Positions 55,802 through 64,000 of a stretch of DNA of 64,000 bases are shown piece by piece. Under the pieces are notes generated by a model, which was given only the letters and a program-made list of their open reading frames with translations, did not search any database and was not told the DNA's origin. Position 1 is the stretch's first letter. Each line of letters begins with the position of its first letter. Source of the DNA: Karstenula rhodostoma CBS 690.94 (lineage: Eukaryota > Ascomycota > Dothideomycetes > Pleosporales > Didymosphaeriaceae); assembly GCA_010093485.1 (NCBI GenBank), contig MU001512.1:332842-396841 (forward strand), written 5' to 3'. The translations under genes were made by a program, and so were the position numbers.

Positions 55802-57300
55802 AGCTTATGCACCGCGTCTGCGCTACAATTAGGGTTCGCTCTCCGTACCAGTCTGCCCTGCAGGCCGCTGATCACTGCATAGACTAAGCCGTAGTGCTGG
55901 ATCCGTCGTTCACTAGTATGCTCATGTCTCATCTAATCAGCGAATCATCTGCGCAGCATACCAGAACAAAGGACCTATTCATTTCTCGTGAGCTATTGCT
56001 TCTTGGACTCAGGCTGCCTGCGGCTGGAAGAGAGGCAAGGCACCATAGGTAAGCACTCAGTGTAAGACCTTAGCGTCAGCAAGGGTCTGAGCCTTCGTGT
56101 GATGGACGAGAAGTTGGTCTTCGAGCTTGATAGGCCATCTTAGGCTGTGGGGATGGTGTTGTTCGCATGAACATATGGTTCTTGCTGCTTAGCTGCTAGG
56201 ATCGGGTCTTTGGCGTCGGGGGATCAGCCGGCCACTCGAGACACTGCGTGAGCTGCACGCATCTGTGGACGTGGCGGCGTTCAGGCTCCTTCGCTAGACT
56301 GTTCACATCGGCACATCGAGGGTTGCCGTTCGGGGGATGTTGACGGTTGGTTGAAAAAGAGCACGTCTGGTGGAAGTAATCTGTGTGGCGGGCATGCCAT
56401 GGGACCTGAGGATATCTACGACAGCGCTTGACGGAGATCGCAGCGTGAGATTGATGAGTGTAACTTTAATTACGAAGGTAAGAGGCGGGATGCTGGTAGC
56501 TATATGTTATGAGTCATCCCAAGGTGCTGGACGAGATGTTGGATGCTTGGAGAGCATCTGAAATGCTTTTTGTCCTGATTCGGCTGCGTTTTGATACTAT
56601 TCTAACCCGGTGAGGGAGGGTGTTGGGCTTTGTTAGGATGTGTTTGCGTGTCTTCCAAAGGCCTCTCTCACCATGTAAGTTAGCGGTATAACCATTCGAA
56701 TCACGAGGATTAGCGAAACTCTGCTCTTGTCTTGCACCACGAGGGGTAGATGCGTAAAAGTGCGTTGTGTGGGTGAGAAGTCTCGGAATACGGCTTCGTT
56801 CTGTTAGCTCGGTGCAACATTTCGACGAACCCCGTCTATGGACTTATGGATCAGAACAAGACATGTGCTGAGTCTCAATTGAAAGCTGCGAGAAGCAAGA
56901 CTAAACTGTAGCGTCTTGTGGCAGGACTGCCGCCGACCTTGAGCGTGACCATGAGTGATGTTTGCTCCGGTACGTGCTCTTGTACGAGATGTGCTACCCG
57001 GAGGGTCGGCGGGACGGGTAGACCGGCTGTAGTCGTGTGGCTGGGGCGTGGCGTGCGCGAAGGGTTTGCAAGTGTTGGTGTACGTATCTTTGCACGCAGT
57101 GACCATGTCACTGCGCAGAAGCCCACTCTGCCCCATGTTGTTCCTGAAGCTGTCACGAGGCCTCGGTGACGAGCTCGTCACAGTGACTCAATATCTGGTG
57201 CAAGTGTGATGGAACCTCTCTGGTACCTTTTCAAGGCAGTTGGCCAAGTGCCGAAGTTGATCTTGTTTTTCTAAACGCCTTTAAGCGCGCAGCAAATCAG
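55802..57300. other. Intergenic, nothing recognised
   Basis: About 1.5 kb with short ORFs and no family similarity. Confidence 0.4.
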
Positions 57301-59087
57301 ATGGCGTACTGGGCTTACACGAGATCACAGCTTGTGGCCCGCAATAGCCCGTAATAGCCCGTAACACGAGAAACCAGGCTACCGTCGGCTACACAGTCTC
57401 GGATGGACCAGAAAATGTGATCTTGCTGGCTGGATCCACGTGGCTGCGGTGCCAAAGTCTCTTCAAGCTGGAGGCCCGGGGGGTGAAGATGGCTCCGTAC
57501 CGAAGCGTCCAAACGGACTCTGTCGAACAGGGTGACTGAGCGGCGTGCTATTGGATACAACCGAGGGAAAAAGTTGGATGAGGATCGGGCAGCATCGATC
57601 AGGTTGGATAGAGAGGCAAAAAGCAAGCCCAGGCGCAGATGCCGGGATGCACGTGCTGCTGGAGACGGCACCTGGGATTCCCACGCACGGTTGAGCAGTG
57701 TACACAGTAAGGGCCGTCTTTTGCCCTGCGACCGGAAGAGGGCGGGCCCAGGATTCGGCATGCCGAGCGAAGTCCCACGCCTGCCGCCGTGATTGGCGGC
57801 AGGGAAAGCGCAGTAGCAGTGCTCTAAATGCTGGCCAGAACTCTACGACTCGGAGGCGTGGATGAGGTGTTTGGAGGCGTCGTGCAAGCTTCTGAGGACG
57901 CAAGGGTGAAGACGAGGGCAGCACCGACGTGGGACGGTCGCTCGCCAGCGTGCAGCGGTGGTGAACGGGGCGTTTGATGGCTTGGAAATCAGCTGGGATG
58001 TTCCGGCCCACCATGCAGCCTGGTGAGGGTGAGGGCCGCTGAGGGATTGATTCGCGGCGCACAGCATCGGGGCCGGCGTGCTGGGATTCTGCTGCGTTCA
58101 GAGGCCGCGAAGACGGCCGCCCGAGTCCAGCATGGTGATGTGTGGTGTGTGGTGGTGGTGTGAAAGGGTGAAGGGTGCGCTAGCCCTGGCCCGTCGCTCC
58201 AGGCAGTCGTCGACGGGCCTTCTCCGACTTGCGTGCCTCGACCCAATATTATGACCGGTACAGGCCTGGTCCCCTCCCCTCCCCCAGAAGAGACGCCCGC
58301 CCCTGCCGTGTGTCGTGGTGATTGTCGCGATGAGGTCGAACCCGCAGCTGCAGCCAGAGGGCCAGAGGGCGCGTCGCAACAGTGCCCCCACGCACACGCG
58401 CACGCGCAACGCAGGGCGCGCCAGGGACAAAGGCTGAGGCCGCAACGCTCCCGGCGGCGTGTGGGTGAGGGCCTACAGTATGCACGTACAGTACGAGGTG
58501 GTATAGCAGGCGTGGTATAGGTCCCAGACGCCCAGGTGCGGGCTCGAGTGCAGTCGGTGCAGTCCAGTGCAGTCCCGTCGGCCTCAACCCCCAGCATCCA
58601 GCAGCGAGCACCCAGAAGCCAACACCCTCCTTCACAGGCCGGCGCGCAGCAAGTCAGGCGTCGCCAGTTCGGCATCGCTCGCAAACCCAGCGGGTGGACA
58701 CCGTGCAACGCTCGGCGGTACTCCCTCAACCAAGAGCGGCCCATCTGCGACCAGCGGGGAGGCTCCGGCGAGCGTGCAGCGTGCAGCCAGCGTGTTATCA
58801 AGTCGCGAACCGTCAGCCTAACGAGCCCTCTTCCTCTTCCTCCTCCTCTCCGCGCTCCGTGCTGCCCGCATATCTCCTCCACAGTCCACAGTCCACAGTC
58901 CACAGTCCACCCCCTCGCCCGCCGCCTCGCCCTCTGGATCCTGATGCCCACTGCCGCCCGCGACTCGCTCCCGCACTGCACGAGTCCGCCCGCGCCCGCC
59001 TGTTCGTAGACGACTTCTTGCGCGGCGTGCTGCCGTGCTGCCGTGCTGCCCTCCCTACCTACCGCGCGTCCATTGGCTGCCGCCGTG

Positions 59088-59121
<34 letters not shown>

Positions 59122-59725
59122 CGGCCTCCCCCCCCCCCCCAAAGCCCCCTCCCGCATTCTCGCATCATTGGCCTCAACAGCAAGCTCTCCCACCCAACTC
59201 GCCGCTCTCCTGCCCCAATCTCCTCTGCAGCGTCGCTGCATGCGCACTGTTCGACCGCCCGCGCCCGCGACCTGCTAGCGCCCGCTTCTCGTCGGCTGTC
59301 TATATCTGCCCGTGCCAGCACTCCGGCCCCCCCCGTGCCCGCCCTCCACGTCCACCACACGCTGCGACACTCGAAGCTCAAGCCTCGCCGGGCGCACTCA
59401 CTCACTCATCCCTTCGCGGCTCGCTGCATCGCATCGCGTCGCGTCGCTCGCACGGCCTCGCCCACCCGGCTTGCTTTTTCTCGACGTGCCTATCCCGTCT
59501 CTGCTGCCGTGCGCGCCAATCAAAAAGCGAACCGGGCATTACAGCGTTTCGAAGCTGTTTTACCCCCAGAGTCGCCCTCAGCGCCCGCGACTGACATCTG
59601 CCCGGGCCGGAACCCTCTGCATCTAGCCTCCGCCGCTGCGACACGCCTCGGCCGCCTCGACCGCCTCGACCGCACCGCTTTGTCTCGCTCACGGCCACCG
59701 CAATACTCTCCAGACAAAGAGAAGC
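57301..59725. other. GC-rich region before the Whi3-like gene, with homopolymer and tandem repeats
   Basis: About 2.4 kb, strongly GC-rich, with long ORFs in all frames on both strands that reflect base composition only. It includes a tandem run of ACAGTCC units (about 58880-58908) and two poly-C tracts. It is probably the promoter and long 5' leader of the downstream RNA-binding protein gene. Confidence 0.45.
59090..59140 (+). repeat. Poly-C tracts, 31 and 13 bases
   Basis: 31 consecutive C (59090-59120), GCGGCCT, then 13 C (59128-59140). Such runs are hard to assemble, so the exact length is uncertain. Confidence 0.8.
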
Positions 59726-61483
59726 ATGGCCGGTGGGCCGAGTCCGAGCAGCACCAGTCCCTCGAACCTCTCCAACAGCCCTTTCCTGCACAGCTCGCTG
59801 AGCAGCTCCTCGTCATCGTCGCCGCCAAAACATCTGTTCTCGTCGCAAAATACCATGACCGCCGACGTTTTCTCGCCGTCGCACGCCTACGCCATGCCCG
59901 CGCCCACGGGCAAGAGGCGGGACCTGGACAAAAACGGGCTGCTCTCGTTCAGCGAGGCTGAGACCAGCCCTGAGCCCAAGGGCGCCCACACCATCTTTTT
60001 GCGAAAGCTGCCCACCAACAGCGACAAGGACGCCGTGCGCAACATGCTGCTTTTCGCAAAGGATTTGATAGACTGCGAACTGGTCTCTGCATCGCTCAAG
60101 TCGCCCGACGACATGGGCTTCGTCGCAGCCGTTGCGCACTTTCGCACACTTGAGAGCGCAAAGGAGGCGCGCGACCTCCTGAACGGAAAGCGCAACGCGA
60201 CTAACGATGCGACAATGATCGTCGAGATGTTGCACGACAACCTGCCAGGCACCATTGGTTCTCGGCGCAATACAGTGGATAGCACAGCCATGCGACAGGG
60301 ATCCGTCTCCGCCACGAATGGGATCGTCGGAGCCACGGCAAATGGTCGTCAATCCTCACGGTACAATGGGACCTTCCAGAGCTTGGAGAAGATGTCCCCA
60401 CCAAACGGCACTCCGGGTCTTGGCAACGGAGAATTTCCGGTCCAGAACCTCTTCTCGGCGACGTCACCAGTCAATACCTCGTTCCCGCATCGCATCGCCA
60501 ACGTCGGAAAGAACACCATCAACGATGAGGCTGATGACGATGAAGGTCTTCTCAAGGAATCCATCGGATACGGTACAACCCCGGTGCAAAATGCAGTCCC
60601 GCGTAGGACCACCAACCCCAGCTCAGGCATGCCAATCACCAGGGGGTTTGCGTCGCTGTCCCTGAATACCAACGGTGTCAACGGTATGAGCCCGCCGCCC
60701 ATGCCCAGTTATGCGTCACCCCGTTCCGCGGCGACCATGCAGTCACCCGGTACAGCCTTGTCTGCAATGTCACCCCACTCTTCTATTTCGTCGGCCATGG
60801 GAAACCTCGGACCCAATGCGAGCTATCAGCAATTTCAACAGCATTACAACCGGCCAACGTATCCTCCAGTGAACCCGGCCGATCAGAACCCGCCGTGCAA
60901 CACCCTGTACGTTGGAAACCTACCCGTCGATACATCCGAGGACGAACTCAAAGCCCTGTTCTCCAAGCAGCGGGGATACAAGCGCCTCTGCTTCCGGACA
61001 AAGCAGAATGGACCCATGTGTTTCGTCGAATTTGAAGATGTATCTTTTGCAACCAAGGCACTGAACGAACTCTACGGCCATCCGTTGCATAACAGTGTAA
61101 AAGGCGGCATCCGCCTGAGCTTCTCAAAGAATCCGCTTGGTGTGCGCACTGGCCAGGCCACCACGATGGGGCCTGCATCTGCGATCACGCCCACCACGCC
61201 GTTGCCTGGCTTTGGAGGAAACGTGACCGCCCCTCCAGGTTTCTCCACCGCCACGGGACCACCACCCGGGCTTGCCGCTCCCCCAGGGTTGTCTACCCCG
61301 AGCCACTCGAATGGTTCTCCTGCCTTTGGCATGTACTCCAACGGCGGATTCGGGATGAGCCACAACGACATGGCCAGCCCCATTCGCTCGCAGCCTATGC
61401 CCGCGCCTCTCACTGCCAACGGCCACGGTCACGGCTTCGGCGGCATGGGTGGAAATTACTCCGCTTACATGATGGGACGTTGA
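59726..61483 (+). CDS. WHI3: Whi3-like RNA-binding protein
   Basis: Single-exon, 585 residues, cytoplasmic RNA-binding protein of the Whi3/Mde7-type group that controls cell-cycle mRNAs. An RRM-like domain at about 85-170 (HTIFLRKLPTNSDKDAVRNM, later ATMIVEMLHDN) is followed by a long Ser/Thr/Pro/Asn-rich low-complexity region. The C-terminal RRM at about 391-475 has NTLYVGNLPVDTSEDEL, KQNGPMCFVEFEDVSFATKA and GGIRLSFSKNPLGVR. The tail is Pro/Gly-rich. I keep the first ATG (59726); a downstream Met at residue 44 (MTADVFSPSH) may be used instead. The low-complexity linker is expected in proteins that form condensates. Confidence 0.88.
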   Translation: MAGGPSPSSTSPSNLSNSPFLHSSLSSSSSSSPPKHLFSSQNTMTADVFSPSHAYAMPAPTGKRRDLDKNGLLSFSEAETSPEPKGAHTIFLRKLPTNSDKDAVRNMLLFAKDLIDCELVSASLKSPDDMGFVAAVAHFRTLESAKEARDLLNGKRNATNDATMIVEMLHDNLPGTIGSRRNTVDSTAMRQGSVSATNGIVGATANGRQSSRYNGTFQSLEKMSPPNGTPGLGNGEFPVQNLFSATSPVNTSFPHRIANVGKNTINDEADDDEGLLKESIGYGTTPVQNAVPRRTTNPSSGMPITRGFASLSLNTNGVNGMSPPPMPSYASPRSAATMQSPGTALSAMSPHSSISSAMGNLGPNASYQQFQQHYNRPTYPPVNPADQNPPCNTLYVGNLPVDTSEDELKALFSKQRGYKRLCFRTKQNGPMCFVEFEDVSFATKALNELYGHPLHNSVKGGIRLSFSKNPLGVRTGQATTMGPASAITPTTPLPGFGGNVTAPPGFSTATGPPPGLAAPPGLSTPSHSNGSPAFGMYSNGGFGMSHNDMASPIRSQPMPAPLTANGHGHGFGGMGGNYSAYMMGR

Positions 61484-62869
61484 GTTTGATGTGTTGAGTC
61501 GACATGCTGTCATGATTGACGAAGGTGTTGTTGGGGAGCATTGACTACGGCATGCGTTTGACGTTTGATCCATTATTGCTGCGTTCCATTATTGCTGCGT
61601 TATATTCTGTCACTTCTGTCATTGCGCGGTGTTGTGCTGGTTCTGGTTTTATTTCTCATTTGAGCAAGGGCATGGGTAACGGCGTGGAAATTCTTCATGG
61701 CCGAAGCGTCTGTCGGGTGTGGGCTACATTTCAGGCATACAGCGATGATTCCCCCTTGCGCGTTGAATTGATATAGGTTTGGTTGGGGGTGGGCGTTAGG
61801 AGTACTCTTCGTTAATGCACATGGGCAATGCATCCATCGTTACTCCTGCTGGACTGGCCGGGAAATCGGGATGGCAGATCGAATTCTTCGATCCGGACGA
61901 CGACGACGACGCCTCGCTTGGGCCTGGGCTGGCACACTATTGGCTCCAATGCCAGGCACTGCTACTTCGACTGTTTTGCGACGGAGTGCATCATTCATCG
62001 GCTTTGCGAACAAACATGGTACGGCGCTATTACACACGGAAGCATGGTAGGACTACAGTTGGGTTGAGCAGAGGCTTGTTTGTCTTGGGGTTCATTTTCT
62101 TTGCATGGTGGCTATTGTTGTTGGGATACCTGAGTCACATACATTCTTCTCGAGGGGATTCGTACACTTCTAGGGATTTTGTGCGCTTTGCTTAAGTTTA
62201 GTTTCGTGCTCTTGTTGAAGAGCGGACGACATCCTGTCCTTACTGCATTTTGGGCCTCTGTTAGCATTTACTCGGAATGTTTCCTTTGTGCTTTCTGCTT
62301 CGCTTCGAAACGCACTCTTTGGGGCGTGGTGCTCAGAGGTTTTTAGATACTAATAAAATAGTCCGGCGGCGTGCTCAGAGCACGGCTTTGGAGCCGTATG
62401 GTAGCCGCGCATATGATTAATGCCATCAACACGAAAGAACAGACTGGTCGTAGTGTGAGCTCGTCGACAGCGTGTACGTGAATCAAATGTACTGTAGTGA
62501 GCATTGGCGTTCCACAGAAGACTCGTTGATGCGATGTGACGACGCCATGCAGCCATGTCACCGTCCCTGAAGCTAATGTGCAACGACTTGCCGATCCTTG
62601 CTGGGCACTTTATTCTAGAAGCAGGAACAGGCGAGATGTCACGATGTTCTCGAAGCTGTGGCCGGTTCCGAATTGATTGGACGAAGGTGTCATCACGTGC
62701 ACGAATCGTCGCGCCTTCCAAACTAGCTTAGCGCAGGTCGAGGGCAATTTTCGAGATGCCATTGGGAGCTCCATCCATCACCACACGCCATCACCACGCT
62801 GTTTTTGCGCTCCCAGCCCCATTGCTTCTAATACCCTAGGCAATGCGGTAGTAGCCCTGCCATTGCAGC
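61484..62869. other. Intergenic, nothing recognised
   Basis: Likely contains the Whi3-like 3' UTR and the promoter of the next gene. An ORF at 61815-62195 with a hydrophobic tail has no other support. Confidence 0.4.
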
Positions 62870-64000
62870 ATGCCTCCACGATTGCGCTCCCCCAATTTCC
62901 CTTCCGTCTCCTCCTGTCCTTCAGTCCGCCCCCAGTCCATCGCACAGCCAGCCCGAACCGCACGCGACTTCTCGCAATCATCATGTCGGCAGGTAACACA
63001 ACGGCGGCGGAAATTCTACGCGTGGCTTAATGGTCCTGGCCGGGCACTGAAGCAGCCTCTGCCCGGATCCACCAACTACCTCGGGGCGTACGACAAGTTT
63101 GGCAACTTGGTTCGGGGCACACTTCCAGAGAAGACGCCTGACAAACCCAAACCCAAAGAAGGCGAAGCTGCAACCCAAGGGGGAGCAGAGGGGGAGGCCG
63201 CGGCGGCTGTAGAAGGTCAGGAGTCAGCGGACGAGCTCGAGGCCGCGGTTCGCGAGCACGAGAAAGCAGAGCGAGCGTCGAAGAAAGATAGTGACCAGAC
63301 GCTGCCACCAGAGACGCTGGAAGATCTGCGACCGTTCCCGCTCAACAAATTTTTCCGAAGTCAGCCTGTCCTCAGCGAGGAATTGCGGGAGGCGATATAT
63401 CAGTTTGTCGTCAAGGAGGGGAAGACGGTGCCGCTTGCAAGTATCACGTTTGGTGTGAGCAACGAGCGTGTCGGCGCCGTCGTTCGATTAAAGCAGATGG
63501 AGAAGCAGTGGATCGCTCAGGTATGTTTACTTCTCCTTTTTCAACCGCGTCTGCCACCATATGATGATTATACAACATTCGATTAGTCTTTAAGACACCT
63601 ACATGGTTACAAAAGTTTTACTAAACCTGAATTCGGCTATGACTCCATTTCACTCGAATAGTATGCTTGTTGGCATCGGCTGACGAACTTATAACTAGGG
63701 CAAAACCCTAGCAATGCCATATTCTAAAGCTGTGCTTGAGATGCTTCCCACCACGCCTTACGTCGACACATCACTCTCCAGAAACGCCGGCAAGCGTCCC
63801 GTCGTTCACGAACCAATCAACGACCTGATCGTCCATCCGGCAACCCGGCAACAGCTTTTCGTACCGGTTGCCGAATCTCGACACTTTACGCGTGAGGATG
63901 CTGGGAAAGCTTTCGACAACAACCTCCTTCCGGCTGACGAGCGTATTCCCCATCCCGAGTTGGTCAAGGTTGTGCGTGACGAGATCGCCGGATACTCCAA
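62870..64000 (+). CDS. Mitochondrial small-subunit ribosomal protein mS45 (Mrps35-like), 3'-partial
   Basis: Matches the eukaryotic mitochondrial regulator/Mrps35 family. Exon 1, 62870-63520, encodes an N-terminal Arg/Ser-rich mitochondrial presequence (MPPRLRSPNFPSVSS), KFYAWLNGPGRALKQPLPG, an acidic disordered stretch and the family core (FRSQPVLSEELREAIYQFVV, then ITFGVSNERVGAVVRLKQME). A 178 bp intron (63521-63698, GTATGT...ACTAG) leads to GKTLAMPYSKAVLEMLPTT and the C-terminal part, which runs out of the window. It assembles in the small mitochondrial ribosomal subunit. Confidence 0.9.

Noticed and set aside
57463..59961. Several long ORFs (up to 330 codons) on both strands
   Set aside because: All frames stay open because the region is extremely GC-rich; the predicted residues are Arg/Ala/Pro/Ser noise without domains.
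61815..62195. 126-codon ORF with a hydrophobic C-terminus
   Set aside because: Located in the likely 3' UTR of the Whi3-like gene, no start context or family similarity.

Overview
The window is nuclear DNA of a filamentous ascomycete (Pezizomycotina). The genes are separate and carry short introns, mostly 45-70 bp, with GT...AG ends. Neighbours lie on either strand with no operons. The gene families include an AA9 polysaccharide monooxygenase, a C6 zinc-cluster regulator, a HeLo-type cell-death domain, a DUF6536 membrane protein and a fungal MscL. Repeat copies differ by CpA-to-TpA changes typical of repeat-induced point mutation (RIP). A Dothideomycete is my best guess, but that is inference only.

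Layout. 1-9.0 kb is a conserved housekeeping block: the 3' part of an acyl-CoA oxidase-like gene, histone H4, clathrin light chain divergent from an Rtt103/RPRD-type CTD-binding protein, and the Hsp90 co-chaperone Cdc37. 9.5-12 kb holds a GFA-type zinc enzyme and a secreted AA9 LPMO. 12.6-31.5 kb is accessory and partly decayed. It contains orphan ORFs, a truncated permease, an atypical kinase-like gene, a cyclophilin with a predicted lipid anchor, a MITE, a DUF6536 pseudogene, a two-exon unknown, a secreted rhamnogalacturonan acetylesterase, a basic DNA-repair-like protein, AT-rich sequence, an F-box pseudogene and a BAHD fragment. 32.4-40.4 kb has a JmjC-like protein, a DJ-1/PfpI protein, a secreted Gly/Pro/Ser-rich protein, a DUF952 protein divergent from an MscL channel, and two small unknowns.

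42.2-46.7 kb carries the most unusual gene: a 1417-residue protein joining a HeLo-like domain, a pseudokinase and a trypsin-like serine protease whose His-to-Asp loop holds about 150 acidic residues. 47.7-55.8 kb looks like a small metabolite locus: a C6 regulator divergent from a flavin monooxygenase, followed by a P450 with a one-base frameshift. 55.8-59.7 kb has no visible gene; its second half is GC-rich and includes a 31-base C tract ahead of a Whi3-like RNA-binding protein. The window ends inside a mitochondrial small-subunit ribosomal protein (mS45/Mrps35).

Three copies of a short retroposon-like element (10.3, 27.8 and 52.5 kb) share one 3' end, have different 5' ends and are each flanked by 10-14 bp direct repeats. 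The shared 3' end resembles a tRNA T-arm followed by CCA. This element and the HeLo-pseudokinase-protease gene are the two observations I would follow first.
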